Assembly (NCBI GenBank): GCA_025403435.1
Contig: CM046341.1
Span: forward strand, 8,765,219-8,829,218
Direction: 5' to 3'
Source: Artocarpus heterophyllus
Taxonomy: Eukaryota; Streptophyta; Magnoliopsida; Rosales; Moraceae
Length of the DNA: 64,000 nt
Shown here: piece after piece, positions 25,503 to 37,083 of the stretch
Layout: the number at the start of each line of letters is the position of its first letter
How positions within the stretch are numbered: position 1 is the stretch's first letter
The notes under the pieces: model-generated
What the model saw: only the letters and a program-made list of their open reading frames with translations
Told to the model about the DNA's origin: nothing
Database searches by the model: none
Made by a program: the position numbers and the translations under genes

Positions 25503-25857
25503 TGTGGGAATAAGAGGAATTCAAAGATATGTTGATCAAAGTGATTTAATGTGAGATTTTAATAAATCTTGATTTTACTATTTGATTATCAATTATTATT
25601 AAATAAGTTCTTGAATAAATTAAGTATAAACGAATAAATTATGTTATGAAATAACATTAAACTATGTCTTTCGAAACAATGTAAGTTTTAAAAAAAAAAA
25701 TTTATATGAATGGATCCTGGTAATGTAAGTTTAAGTACTTTTAAAATCTATAGTACGATTGAGTTGATATTATCTATGTGTTTAATTATTTAAGCATGTA
25801 TGAATATAAGTATGTAACGATATCTGTGACGTCCGAATAAAGGGGCGTTGCAGGCTT

Positions 25858-25869
25858 TGGTATCAGAGC
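25858..25869 (+). other. Primer-binding site for initiator Met-tRNA
   Basis: TGGTATCAGAGC stands five bases after the 5' LTR. It is the standard complement to the 3' end of plant initiator methionine tRNA and primes minus-strand DNA synthesis. Confidence 0.95.
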
Positions 25870-26061
25870 GAATCTTTCGATTACAATTCATATCGCCACA
25901 CGTCAATCCAAGTCCTCCAAGTAAGTTTGTTAGATGTACTGATGCAAGTATGATAATAAGATTAAGGTTTGAATGTTTAATGATTAAAAGACATAGTAAT
26001 GAAAACCTGTCTCATAAATAGAAGATGAATTTTAAGTCCTTATTATTTTAGGAAATTTACG

Positions 26062-29000
26062 ATGGACGGCTATAGAAGAATGCAGACCCGCACCCAGTCT
26101 AACGAGAGACTTATGACAATGATCGCTGAACTACAAAGGCAGTTGGAGGATCAACGACGGGAAATAGCTGCATTAAGGGCCAATAGCCAGAATGGTGAAC
26201 AACCAGGCAATGATGTGCCTCCTCCTCCTCCGCAGCCACAAGTACAAGTAAATGAAGTCCCAGCTCCTGCTGCTGAACCAAGAGCAGCCTATCAAGAACC
26301 TCTTTTGGTCAGATGGAAGAGAGTTAAGCCAGCTGACTTTGAGGGTTCTAAGGACCCGCTAGTCGCTCAAGGATGGTTAAAGACAATTGAGGCTACCTTA
26401 CGACTCATGGATTTCACGGATAATGAAAAGGTCCTCTGTGCCTCGTACTGCCTTACTATGGAGGCCAGGATATGGTGGGATGGCATCGAACAGAGCAGAA
26501 GTGTTGAAGAAATGTCATGGGCTGACTTTGTTCACGAGTTCAACATGAAGTTCTTCCACATGAATGTTACGAGGAAACATTATGAGGAGTTCGAAAGCTT
26601 ACGTCAGGGGGATATGACAGTCACTGATGTGGTGACAAAGTTTGATCAACTTGCTCGTCTGTGTCCAGGGATGGTTATGAATGAAGATGAAAGGGTCAGA
26701 AGGTTGATAAGAGCCCTTAGACCAGACATTGCTGCAATTGTTGATGGGGCAAGTCCGCCAAGGACCCAAGAGCAGGTTGTTATGAGGGCCCAACGTGCTG
26801 AGTTCCATTTGTCAAAGTTAAGAAGGAATCAGCCTCAGCCCAACCAGCAAGCCAACAATGCTAATAGCCAGAACCGTCCTTCCCACAGGAACAACAACAA
26901 CAGCAACAACAACAGTCAAAACTGGAGAAACAATAAGAGGAAGGGCAATCCTCAACAACAGCAGGGCCAAGACAACAAAAGGCACAATGATGGTCAGCGC
27001 AACAACAATGACAGGCGATTCCAACCATGTGCCAAATGTGGAAAGAAGCATCCGGGGGAATGTCGACTGGGAACGAACCAATGTTTCATATGTGGGCGTG
27101 AAGATCATTTCGTAAAGAATTGCCCCAAATTGATAAATGCCAATGCCCCACAGAGACCTACTCCTCAGGCCCAGCTGCATCAGATGCAAGCCTCCCTTGA
27201 TGGGCCACTAATCAGCCAAGGGAGACTTGAAGCCCCACCAACGAATGCCCGAATCTATACCATGACAAAGGAACAAGTGGCTGCAGAAACCTCCAACGTG
27301 GTCACAGGTCAGATAACAAGCTTATGTAATGATGTTTATGTTCTTTTTGATACGGGTGCCACGCATTCTTTTGTGTCTATGTCACATGCTAGGAAGTTAG
27401 GGGTTCGTTTAGAGCCAATGAGACAGGGATTCACTACGACACTACCCTCCGGGGAAGTGATATTATCCACGCATTGTTTGCGTGCAGTACCCCTATGGAT
27501 TTCTGATAGGGAACTTTTTGTCGACCTCATTGTGATCGATATGCATGACTATGACATGATTCTTGGGATGGATTTCCTAAGCAAGTATAATGCCGCGATC
27601 GAATGCCGGAAACGAAAGGTGATCTTCCATCCTGAAGGTAATCAGAAATTTGTTTATGTTGGCGAGACCAGGAAGAAACCCCACATGTTTTTATCGGCAA
27701 TGAAAGCAAGGAAGCTGTTAGCAAGTGGCTGTATGGGCTATCTGGCAAATGTTGTAGACAAAAGCCAAGAAGGAAAGATAAGAATTAAAGATGTGCATGT
27801 TGTTCATAAATATGAAGATGTGTTTCCTGATGATCTAAAGAGTCTACCGCCAGAAAGAGAAGTTGAATTCGAGATTGAGCTCGCTCCAGGCACCGAACCA
27901 ATCTCTAAAGCTCCTTACAGAATGGCCCCGGCAGAATTAAAGGAGCTTCACACGCAATTAAAGGAGCTGCTTGACAAAGGATTTATCAGGCCAAGTCACT
28001 CACCGTGGGGTGCACCAGTCTTATTTGTGAAAAAGAAGGATGGCACTATGAGACTCTGCATCGACTACAGAGAACTGAACAAGGTGACAATCAAGAACAA
28101 GTATCCGTTGCCTCGAATAGATGATTTGTTTGATCAGCTCAAGGGTGCATCGGTGTTCTCAAAAATTGATCTACGATCAGGATATCACCAGTTGAAGATT
28201 AAAGAAGGAGATATTCCCAAGACTGCGTTCAGGTCGAGGTATGGTCACCATGAATTTGTGGTTATGCCTTTCGGTTTGACGAATGCACCTGCTGCCTTTA
28301 TGGATCTAATGAACAGGGTATTCAAGGATTTTCTCGATAAATTTGTTGTTGTATTTATCGACGATATTCTTGTCTACTCGAAGAGTCAGGAAGAGCATGA
28401 GGAGCACTTAAGGATCGTGCTGGAGACCTTGAGAAGACACCAGCTTTATGCTAAGTTCTCTAAATGCGAGTTTTGGCTTGATAAAGTGTCATTCCTAGGG
28501 CATGTCATTTCAAAGGATGGGATAATGGTAGACCCTACTAAAGTAGAAGCTGTACTCAATTGGAAGCAACCGATGAATGCAAGTGAAATAAGAAGCTTCT
28601 TGGGTCTAGCAGGTTACTATCGGAGATTTGTAGAAGATTTCTCCAAGATAGCAGCTCCACTCACGAACCTAACTCGCAAAGGAAGGAAGTATGAATGGAC
28701 GGATGCATGTGAAAAGAGTTTTCAAGAGTTGAAGAAAAGATTAACGACGGCTCCAGTGTTGGCAATTCCTGAGGGAAATGATGGGTTCGTAATCTATAGT
28801 GATGCATCCAAGATGGGCCTAGGAGCTGTATTGATGCAAAATGAAAAGGTGATTGCTTATGCTTCAAGGCAACTAAAGGATTATGAAAAGAACTATCCTA
28901 CTCATGACCTAGAGTTAGCAGCAGTCGTCTTTGCATTAAAGATATGGAGACACTATTTATATGGGGTCCAATGCAAGATATTCACTGATCATCAAAGTCT

Positions 29001-30693
29001 GAAGTATTTCTTCACACAAAAAGACCTAAACATGAGACAACGAAGATGGCTAGAGTTGGTGAAGGATTATGACTGTGAAATCCTTTATCATCCTGGTAAA
29101 GCAAACCGAGTAGCTGATGCTTTAAGTAGGAAGTCAGTTGCCACATTGATGTCTATGCAAGCAATGTCTCCACCTTTAAGGAAGGAAATTTTAGACTTCG
29201 GTTTAGAACTTATAGCAGGTCAACTATCAGCACTCTCTCTTGCTCCGACAATGTATGATGAAATTCGGAGTAAGCAAGATGACGACGTGAGCCTTGTAAG
29301 GATTAAGCATGAAATAAAAGAGGGAAAATGTCAAGAGTTTCGTACTGCTGATGATGAAACTCTGTACCTTAAGGATCGTTTATGTGTTCCCAATGTTGAT
29401 AATTTAAGGGAGAGGATCTTGGCAGAAATTCATGACACTCCTTACTCTATTCATCCAGGTGCAACGAAGATGTATAATGATCTAAAGGGTAATTTTTGGT
29501 GGTTTGGAATGAAACGTGATGTTGCAAAGTATGTGAAGAAATGTATGACATGTCAGCAAGTAAAAGCTGAACACCAGAAACCTGGTGGTGAACTACAGTC
29601 TATTCAAATACCGGAATGGAAGTGGGAGGAAATAGCAATGGATTTCATTACCGGCTTACCCAGAACTACGAACGGCTATGATGCAATTTGGGTAATTGTG
29701 GATCGGCTGACGAAGACGGCGCATTTCATTCCTATCAAGATCACTTATTCCATGGAACGATTAGCGGAACTCTATGTTAAGGAGATTGTACGACTACATG
29801 GGATTCCCAAGTCAATTATCTCAGATCGTGATGGTAGGTTCACATCTAAATTTTGGAAAAGTGTCCAGAATGCAATGGGAACCAGGCTTCATTTCAGTAC
29901 AGCTTTTCATCCTCAGACTGACGGCCAAACAGAGAGGACGAACTTGATTTTAGAAGATATGCTACGGGCATGTTCTCTCGATTTTAAGACCAGCTGGTGT
30001 AAAATGTTACCATTAGCAGAGTTTGCTTACAACAACAGCTTTCAGGCGACAATTGGAATGGCACCATATGAAGCATTGTATGGACGGAAATGCAGGTCAC
30101 CTATATGTTGGCACGAAGCTGGTGAAAAGAAGTTGATGGAAAGTGTTGATGCTGAAAGAACCGACTTTGTAAATGAAACTTCTGAGATGATAAAGTTGAT
30201 AAGAAGAAGAATAGAGACTGCTCAAAGCCGTCAAAAGAGTTATGCTGATAAAAGAAGAAGACCTTTAGAGTTCGCTGTAGGCGAATATGTGTTCTTAAAA
30301 GTTGCACCAATGAAAGGGGTTATGAGGTTTGGGAAGAAAAGCAAGTTAAGCCCAAGATTCATCGGTCCTTATGAAATTGTTAAACAAATAGGCAAAGTAG
30401 CTTATCAGCTGAAGTTGCCATCTGAAATGTCCGCAATACACAATGTATTTCATGTCTCCATGCTAAAGAAGTATGTTCCGGACCCTACGCATGTGATTGA
30501 GCCACAAGTGATCGAGATACGAGAAGACCTAAGTTACGAAGAAAAGCCAATGAAGATACTCGATCGAAAAACTAGGACTTTGAGGAATAAAGAAATTCCA
30601 TTGGTCAAGGTGTTATGGCGAAATCAGCAAGTTGAAGAAGCTACATGGGAACGTGAAGATGACATGAAAGTTTTGTATCCACATTTGTTCTAA
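26062..30693 (+). CDS. Gag-Pol polyprotein of the Tekay-type retrotransposon, 1,543 aa
   Basis: One unbroken frame carries every expected domain. Gag spans about 1-320 with an N-terminal coiled-coil-like stretch and a proline-rich linker. A Cys-rich segment near 323 is followed by a CCHC zinc knuckle ([14 protein letters not shown], about 340). The protease has DTGATHSF near 429. Reverse transcriptase has CIDYRELNK near 660 and the catalytic FIDDILVYS near 765. RNase H has YSDAS near 912 and TDHQSLKYF near 975. Integrase has an HHCC finger at about 1,122-1,163 and catalytic D, D, E near 1,192, 1,255 and 1,290 ([18 protein letters not shown]). The end, [19 protein letters not shown], is the chromodomain-like tail of chromoviruses, thought to guide insertion to chromatin. 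The start ATG follows the primer site by about 190 bases. No stops or shifts are present. Confidence 0.97.
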   Translation: MDGYRRMQTRTQSNERLMTMIAELQRQLEDQRREIAALRANSQNGEQPGNDVPPPPPQPQVQVNEVPAPAAEPRAAYQEPLLVRWKRVKPADFEGSKDPLVAQGWLKTIEATLRLMDFTDNEKVLCASYCLTMEARIWWDGIEQSRSVEEMSWADFVHEFNMKFFHMNVTRKHYEEFESLRQGDMTVTDVVTKFDQLARLCPGMVMNEDERVRRLIRALRPDIAAIVDGASPPRTQEQVVMRAQRAEFHLSKLRRNQPQPNQQANNANSQNRPSHRNNNNSNNNSQNWRNNKRKGNPQQQQGQDNKRHNDGQRNNNDRRFQPCAKCGKKHPGECRLGTNQCFICGREDHFVKNCPKLINANAPQRPTPQAQLHQMQASLDGPLISQGRLEAPPTNARIYTMTKEQVAAETSNVVTGQITSLCNDVYVLFDTGATHSFVSMSHARKLGVRLEPMRQGFTTTLPSGEVILSTHCLRAVPLWISDRELFVDLIVIDMHDYDMILGMDFLSKYNAAIECRKRKVIFHPEGNQKFVYVGETRKKPHMFLSAMKARKLLASGCMGYLANVVDKSQEGKIRIKDVHVVHKYEDVFPDDLKSLPPEREVEFEIELAPGTEPISKAPYRMAPAELKELHTQLKELLDKGFIRPSHSPWGAPVLFVKKKDGTMRLCIDYRELNKVTIKNKYPLPRIDDLFDQLKGASVFSKIDLRSGYHQLKIKEGDIPKTAFRSRYGHHEFVVMPFGLTNAPAAFMDLMNRVFKDFLDKFVVVFIDDILVYSKSQEEHEEHLRIVLETLRRHQLYAKFSKCEFWLDKVSFLGHVISKDGIMVDPTKVEAVLNWKQPMNASEIRSFLGLAGYYRRFVEDFSKIAAPLTNLTRKGRKYEWTDACEKSFQELKKRLTTAPVLAIPEGNDGFVIYSDASKMGLGAVLMQNEKVIAYASRQLKDYEKNYPTHDLELAAVVFALKIWRHYLYGVQCKIFTDHQSLKYFFTQKDLNMRQRRWLELVKDYDCEILYHPGKANRVADALSRKSVATLMSMQAMSPPLRKEILDFGLELIAGQLSALSLAPTMYDEIRSKQDDDVSLVRIKHEIKEGKCQEFRTADDETLYLKDRLCVPNVDNLRERILAEIHDTPYSIHPGATKMYNDLKGNFWWFGMKRDVAKYVKKCMTCQQVKAEHQKPGGELQSIQIPEWKWEEIAMDFITGLPRTTNGYDAIWVIVDRLTKTAHFIPIKITYSMERLAELYVKEIVRLHGIPKSIISDRDGRFTSKFWKSVQNAMGTRLHFSTAFHPQTDGQTERTNLILEDMLRACSLDFKTSWCKMLPLAEFAYNNSFQATIGMAPYEALYGRKCRSPICWHEAGEKKLMESVDAERTDFVNETSEMIKLIRRRIETAQSRQKSYADKRRRPLEFAVGEYVFLKVAPMKGVMRFGKKSKLSPRFIGPYEIVKQIGKVAYQLKLPSEMSAIHNVFHVSMLKKYVPDPTHVIEPQVIEIREDLSYEEKPMKILDRKTRTLRNKEIPLVKVLWRNQQVEEATWEREDDMKVLYPHLF

Positions 30694-30715
30694 GTTTCGA
30701 GGACGAAACTTTTAT

Positions 30716-30729
30716 AAGGTGAGGAGAAT
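30716..30729 (+). other. Polypurine tract
   Basis: AAGGTGAGGAGAAT lies directly before the TG of the 3' LTR. It is the expected plus-strand primer, short and with one T, as often seen in Tekay-like elements. Confidence 0.75.
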
Positions 30730-33633
30730 TGTAACACCCGCCTATTTTATGTAACGGACCACGTTAAGTTAGTAACGCTATTAAGGAATGTATTTAATAA
30801 ATAACGTTATATGATATGATATGTGATGTGCATGTTACTAACTTTTTATGTCAAGATTTGTGACAGGTGACGACCGCAAGGAATCGTTGTGCTCTAGTGT
30901 TCATGAGAAATTATAAATATATGATTATTAAATTTATGATGCAATGATGTGTGAATGTTTTATGTTATGGCATTTAATGACAGATCGGCAGGCCGAAGAA
31001 GGAAAATCGGCAGGCCGAAGAGGGAAAATCGGCAGGCCGAAGAGGGAAAATCGGCAGGCCGAACAAAGTTGACAACAGTCAGCAGAAATCTCTCCAGAGT
31101 TATGACTGAGTTAATTACGTTAATTGGGTGAATTAATGTGATTAATTGGCATAATAATGGAATGTTTTTATCAGTTAAGGAAATTAAAGGATTAGATTTG
31201 TATTATATTAAGAGGTTTCCTATTTTTAGAAGGTGAGTTAAGGTAAGATTGATGATGTTTGACCTTCCTTTTCTATTCTTCTCCTTTTCCCACGCCAATC
31301 ACCTTCTTCATAGTCAGAATATTTCTGACTTAATGAAGAGTAATGACTCTTTATTATACACATTACGTTAAAAATTTTTATTACGCTCTTTCCTCAAATG
31401 ATTTGTCTCGATTCTGAGACGTTCCTTCATTATTCTCTTCCTCCTCTCACGCCCCAAGTCACGCCCCTACAGTCAGAATTTTTCTGACTTAATGAAGGGA
31501 AATGAATTCCCATCAATGGTTTTTATTGCGTTAAAATTTTAACGTTTCCTTTTTCATTATTTTCTCTCCTTCACACGTTTTGTTTCTCAAAAAATTTCTG
31601 AGACATTCTTTCACTTCTCTTCCTCTTCCCTTCCTCACAAAATTTCTTTTTCTCTTCCACGAAAATTTTCTGATAAAAAAAAAAGAGAGAGAAGTCTTGT
31701 TTCGTTGATCGAATTCAAGAATTTCGAGAAGAAACTTCAAGGTATGAATTCAGTTTTTTTTTTGGTAAATGTAAAAAGATGTTCTCCTCTTCAAATTTTG
31801 TCTACAATGTCTTCTTTAGGTATTGTATTTTGTTATGTGTGATGTCTCCTCACGTTTTATGTCATTTTAATGTTTTATGAAAAATGAATATTTCTGTCTT
31901 CTACCCCTCACAGTAAAATGATACTGTTTAATTTTGAAGGTATGAAAAATGTAATGATTATTCTATAGGTAAAGAATGATGTTTTCGTGAAAAGTTGTTA
32001 ATTATGCTTATGTATGAGTATGTAAGATGAATGTATTTTATGATTATGAAATGTTTTAATAAACGTTATTTTTTTGGATTGTTTGATCATAAAATGTTAT
32101 GTATGTTTAAAAGATTTTATGATAATAAAAATAATATTTAAAATATGAGATGAGTGTATGGATATTTTATGATAAGTATTGATTTTTTTTATTGCACCTT
32201 AAAATGGATATATGGCATGGACACTTAAGGAAGCAAGCACAACGAGACCGCGGTGTCGTCACCAAGTGCAATATTAAGGTTAAGTAAGCTATCGATCAAG
32301 TAAGTACATTCTCACCTGCAAAATGATATGTTTTATAAAAGGTTTGAAATTATGTGCATAATGATAATTATTCTATGATGGATTTTATGATGGTTTCATT
32401 TAAAGTTCTCTCATGAAATATTTTGATGTTCATAAAGTTATGCATGTATGATGATGACGTATTTCAAAGCATGAAAATTTTATATATGTATATATATGTA
32501 TCACCTAAATAAGTGTTGCACACCAATGTTATGATATGTTATGATGTCATGTTTGGTTTAGGATTAGCTACCCTTTTTCCTCTCATGACGGCGCGCCTAC
32601 GATGATGATTATGGTGCAACACTTGGGCCCTTAAGATAAAATGGAATAAGTTTTTAAAATGGTCAATATTATGAAAGATATGTTTCCATGAAATTGTGCT
32701 TAAGGCACTTTTATGATGATGATGATGATGATGTTTATGAAATGTTTTAAATTGTGAGAATTTTATGTACTTACTAAGCATTAGCTTATTCATGTTTTAT
32801 ATGTCATGTTGCAGATAAGGGTAAGAGAGTCTTGGAATAGGTGGAGGACATGGAACGGCGTGTGAGCAACATGAACGATGAATTGTAACCGGAAGCACGC
32901 CAAGAAGAAATGAATTTATGATTCAATAAAATTATATATTTTGAACATATTTTATGTTGGGTTTTTAAGAACACTTATATTATGGTTTTATAAGTTATTT
33001 TATCATTTTTTTATGAATATGAACTTTCGCTATATTTTACGCAAAGTTAGAACGTTTTAAATTTTTTACCAAAGTAGATTTGGTCTCGGACGGCCTGCCG
33101 AACTCCGTGTCCGGCCTGCCGAAGACCAGAAGATCGGCCGACCGATCCATTTTTTTCGGCCTGCCGAACCTGGATGAATTTTTGGTCCGAATTACAAAGC
33201 TTCTGCCGGCCTGCCGGTGGAAGACGCTCCGGCTTGCCGATGTAGTTCGGCTTGCCGAAGTCCCAAGTTCGGCCTGCCGAACTGTGGGAATAAGAGGAAT
33301 TCAAAGATATGTTGATCAAAGTGATTTAATGTGAGATTTTAATAAATCTTGATTTTACTATTTGATTATCAATTATTATTAAATAAGTTCTTGAATAAAT
33401 TAAGTATAAACGAATAAATTATGTTATGAAATAACATTAAACTATGTCTTTCGAAACAATGTAAGTTTTAAAAAAAAAAAATTTATATGAATGGATCCTG
33501 GTAATGTAAGTTTAAGTACTTTTAAAATCTATAGTACGATTGAGTTGATATTATCTATGTGTTTAATTATTTAAGCATGTATGAATATAAGTATGTAACG
33601 ATATCTGTGACGTCCGAATAAAGGGGCGTTGCA
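30730..33633 (+). repeat. 3' LTR
   Basis: This is 2,904 bases, aligned with the 5' LTR at an offset of 7,780 until an A-run near 33,470, where one extra A shifts the offset to 7,781. Every other line I compared is identical, including the dyad-repeat clusters. Confidence 0.96.
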
Positions 33634-33672
33634 GTTTCAAACTTAGAAGCTACGTCTTTGGCAAGGCTCCAT

Positions 33673-36282
33673 ACGGTGATAAATTAGAAACACAAGGGAC
33701 TCACAACTTTCAAAGGCTCTTATGTTTGTTGGGTTCTGGTGTGGTGGCAAAAGCAAACTGTGCCATGTATGATTCTTGGCACTTTTTCAAGCATAAAGTA
33801 GCGATATGGCTTTTACTATTTTTCATTTTAAAAAAATCCACAATGAATTTTATTTCGTATTGTACGAGAATTTTGTTTTTAATATCAGTTGCTAGAATTT
33901 GGGCAGTTTTTGTTTTTAATGTTTGATATTCATTTCTAGGTTTTGTGAACTTTTTTTGATGAATTTTCTACTTATAAAAAATAATTGATCAAATTTTTTG
34001 GCGCAGTGAAAAACTGAAAGTCTGGATCTACTTGATGATTTTCTATCTGAGTGTAAAAAGACCAAAAAAAAAAAAAAGGTGCTCACGTTGAATAAAGCTT
34101 TTAGAGTGGGTATATTGGAATTCTTTCTAATATTATTCCTATGGAGTTTGTAATTCTACACTTCAAAACTCCTGGATTAATATACGTGTTTTGAGAGCGT
34201 TTAGATAATCGATTCAAATTATCATTTCAAACCAAAAATGCTGTAATAAATTAAATTTGTGAGAAAAAACACTATAGTAAAGTTGATTCGAACTAAACAT
34301 TTACAAATTGAACCGATGAACCAAAATAATTGATGTACGTTTTTATGGATAATGCTTGCGTCTGTGGCGTTTACAGCTAAACATACTACTAATTACGATC
34401 TCTTTTTTGTAAATCTTTTGATTTACTTCCCACCTGTCTTTTTAAATTTTTGAACAAAGATCTGGGCCGTTGAGGCTTTAAGAAACATCAGTGGAAGTTC
34501 TTCCCAGTTAGTCACGCTCGTCCAGGAAAAAAAATTTAAAAATAAAACAAAATTTTCTAACGCGTCTGAATCTGTTAAAGAAAAGGGAGTCACATTACCT
34601 TGAAAGCAACATATTTATCGTTTTTATTGCCATGTGTGTGTGTGTGTGAAGTTTATCTATACATGCTCATTATTTTTTTTTGGGCAGTTAAAAAATGTTA
34701 TAAAATTTAGTGTTGACTAGGTAAAAAAATAAATAAATTTAACGGGCTATTTTCTTTGGCATTTGCGACAACAATTTTGCCACTAGGTGCCATATGCTTG
34801 ATTGACGGTCTAAAAAAGAAAAAAAGAAAAAAAATGCATGATTGACGGTGGTCTCCTCAATAATAATGGTAAATAACATTTTTTCACATTTTTATGAATT
34901 ACCATAGTGTCGTGGGATTTCTTGCCAATTTGTGTTATTTTGGGTTATTTTTGTAATTTTTTTATTTTCTTACGTTAGGGTTTACATGAAAACATGGTTG
35001 TGCTTTTATTATTGACAGTTTGTGATAAATATAATTTCTGAGATTTTTCTCAATTTTCTTGCAATTTTTCAATATTTATCTGAATCAACATGTTATTGAA
35101 CGTGTGATTTTATGCTTGCTGCGCTCCCTTCATCAGTCTCTCTCACACAGACATTTTTTAAAGTCTTTTAGTAAAATAAGATGATACTTTTAATATTTGG
35201 AGAGCACTATGTGATTGTTTCAAGATACTATTGTTTGGTAATCAGAGTGATATATGATTGTCAGTTTCATATAATATAATTCTAGTAATATTTTATGAAA
35301 TTAATTTTTTGTTATTTTTAAAATATTCTAAATTTTTTTCTATATTACAAATTAACTACCGGGATTAAGCTATATCTCTAAAACGTTAATCATTCTTCTT
35401 TTTTTTTTGTGTATGGCAGGTCGCCAAACTTTTAAATGTCCTTTTTGGGAAAACAGGCAAATTTTTTGACCAGGAATAATCAATTACAAGAAATTGTTTT
35501 TTCCCTTATAAAATAAAGCAAAAAAAATTCAAAGTAAAGGACTCCGGTCGCATCTCCTCCAAAATGAAATCTATTGTTACATATGTTATTCTTACTGTAA
35601 TCTGTAAATTTAGTTAACCTTAAATCATTTTCAAAAAGAGTATTTTTCTTACCATTTACTTTTCCTTCTATATAAATTCTATCTTTTTTCCAACGAATTA
35701 ATTCCAAAGAAAACAAATAAAAAAGCTGGCTTTGTCTATTTGTCTCTTTATAGCTCAAGTAATATCATTTGAAAAAGGTATTCTTTTTTAGTTTATTTAA
35801 GTGGAGAAGAGAAATATTAATGATGAGTCATTTCTTATTCTTAATATCTTCAACACCACATATACAACACATCTCTTTCTCTCTACCTGATATATATATA
35901 TATATACAGAGAGAGAGAGAGAACTTGTTGCCCAAGAGCGAAGAAGGCAGCCAAAGGCTTCCATGCCAGAAGAAAAACCAAGTGAAAGGGAAAAACGGGA
36001 AATTATGCATGACAGCAAGAGAAAGAAGAAAAAAAGAAAAAGAAAAACATATTGTACACACAGTAAATTTTATTTAACTAGCTCTATATATTGAGCTTAG
36101 ACGCTTAAACAAACAGCACACTAATAGGCTCTACGTAGAGAGCTAATTACTCAAACCATTCCTTGCGTACATCATGGATAATAATATATTGTCGGTAAAA
36201 CCATTGTACACAAGGTGGTTGAGTATAACGAAAGATTAAGCCAAGACGTCTTAGAGACAGACGTCTTAGAGACAGACGTCAT
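33673..36282. repeat. SEO-lectin spacer, copy C
   Basis: There is no gene. It matches 8,031-10,664. A local 16-base duplication near 36,246-36,280 repeats GTCTTAGAGACAGAC just downstream of the lectin gene; copy B has one shorter unit there. Confidence 0.7.
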
Positions 36283-36288
36283 TTTATT
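36283..36288 (-). terminator. Polyadenylation signal of lectin copy C
   Basis: Minus-strand AATAAA lies 34 bases past the stop, at the same place as in copy B. Confidence 0.5.
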
Positions 36289-36321
36289 TACTTATACATA
36301 GTACGTGGACATATTGTCTAA

Positions 36322-36977
36322 CTAAAGTGCCAGGTGAACGCCAATAGCATCCAGGAGATCACCAGTTCTTCCTATGAATCCAACAATTAAGCCATTTTCG
36401 ATCGGTAAGTTGAAATATGTGCCCTCTTCGTCTCCATAGGGTCCGAAAGTTCTTCCTTTGTTTGTTTTGAATGTTAATGAGCGAACTACAGGAGTCGGTG
36501 TAGCTAGTGCAGAGAAAGGGCCAGTGTATCCACACATACTCACTACGTGCTCTTCTGGGAATTGCAGTTCAATCTGGAAGAAAAGGGAATATATATTATT
36601 TTTTGTTATAGGAGCGTAAGAAATTAAAAATAAAGAAATAAATGAAAAAGGTCTAACCTTGACATTTTTGTAGGGAAGTTTACTTGTATGTTTAGGTCCT
36701 GGAAAAGGTTCGCCATTCAAGTCATAAATTACACTAAAGGAGCCGATGGCTTCCTTATATGAAAGGTCGATTTGTCGAATTCCAGTATAGGACCCATCAT
36801 CCCAACCACTGCCACCAGACCCTCCCCATGGTCCAACTGTTATCGTCTGGCTCGCCTGCAAAATATTTTGAAGGGATACAATGCATAAGCAACTCTTTAA
36901 CATATATATATATTTGTATGTATGTATGTATGTATATTATAGCATACACATTTTATATCTAGATCGGAACTCACCAT
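36322..36977 (-). CDS. Jacalin-related mannose-type lectin, copy C (3 exons, intact)
   Basis: The coding exons are 36,975-36,977 (ATG only), 36,658-36,855 and 36,322-36,573, with the same phase 0 introns as copy B. The product is 150 residues, begins MASQTITVGPWGGSGG and ends with the GDLLD sugar-binding loop and IGVHLAL. It differs from copy B at about a dozen sites, most in the segment after the second intron (EEHVVSMCGYTG here, KEYLVSVSGYTA in B), which adds a cysteine. All other loops and the frame are intact. The same TATA box and about 1 kb of upstream DNA are kept, so similar expression is likely. Its partner SEO gene upstream is dead. Function is inferred from the family. Confidence 0.92.
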
Positions 36978-37071
36978 GGTATTCACCTTCGGAATCAGAA
37001 AATGAAGAGGAATATTACCACGTGGGATTTGGAGATGGAGAAGTGTGATGAGAATTTACTTGCTAGCCTTG

Positions 37072-37083
37072 CTCAATATATAG
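37072..37083 (-). promoter_or_regulatory. TATA box of lectin copy C
   Basis: Minus-strand CTATATATTGAG stands about 100 bases upstream of the ATG, identical in sequence and spacing to the copy B box. Confidence 0.5.

Larger units (their letters stand above)
22950..25852 (+). repeat. 5' LTR
   Basis: The LTR runs TGTAACACCC to GGCGTTGCA, 2,903 bases, the long LTR type of the Tekay/Del clade. Two clusters of GC-rich dyad motifs stand out in otherwise AT-rich sequence: four at 23,202-23,283 and about seven at 25,308-25,502. A polyadenylation-like AATAAA lies near 25,145. Short frames in it (for example 25,267-25,539) repeat in the 3' LTR and are not genes. Confidence 0.96.
22950..33633 (+). mobile_element. 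Complete Tekay/Del-type Ty3/gypsy chromovirus, very young
   Basis: The element is 10,684 bases: two LTRs of 2,903 and 2,904 bases, a primer-binding site, one gag-pol frame and a purine-rich tract. LTR ends are TGTAACACC...GTTGCA. The LTR copies appear identical except for one extra A in an A-run (near 25,690 against 33,470), and the 5-bp target duplication is perfect. Clade assignment rests on the long LTRs, the TGTAACACCCGCC start and the chromodomain-like C terminus of the polyprotein. It sits inside exon 1 of SEO copy C, which was already broken. All parts needed for transposition appear open, so it may still be active; that is inference. Confidence 0.96.
18429..33672 (-). pseudogene. SEO: SEO copy C: sieve-element-occlusion pseudogene split by a retrotransposon
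   Basis: On the minus strand the exons are: exon 1 from 33,672 to 33,634 and, beyond the inserted element, 22,949-22,755; exon 2 21,636-21,728; exon 3 21,077-21,522; exon 4 20,817-20,914; exon 5 20,570-20,700; exon 6 19,704-20,162; exon 7 18,429-19,008. It shares with copy B the TGA in exon 1, TAG in exon 3, missing AG before exon 5, TAA in exon 7 and the one-base loss before GVPSKGS. Private lesions are CAG to TAG in exon 6 (after ISP, near 19,857), cag to ccg at the exon 3 acceptor (21,523-21,525), a one-base loss in the C-terminal Cys motif near 18,532, and the 10.7-kb insertion in exon 1. An ATG survives at 33,670-33,672, where copy B has TTG, but it is out of frame with the rest of exon 1. 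Confidence 0.88.

Noticed and set aside
25267..25554. Paired frames on both strands (84 and 90 residues) in the LTRs
   Set aside because: They are translations of the dyad-repeat cluster. Open frames on both strands reflect the repeat, not a protein.
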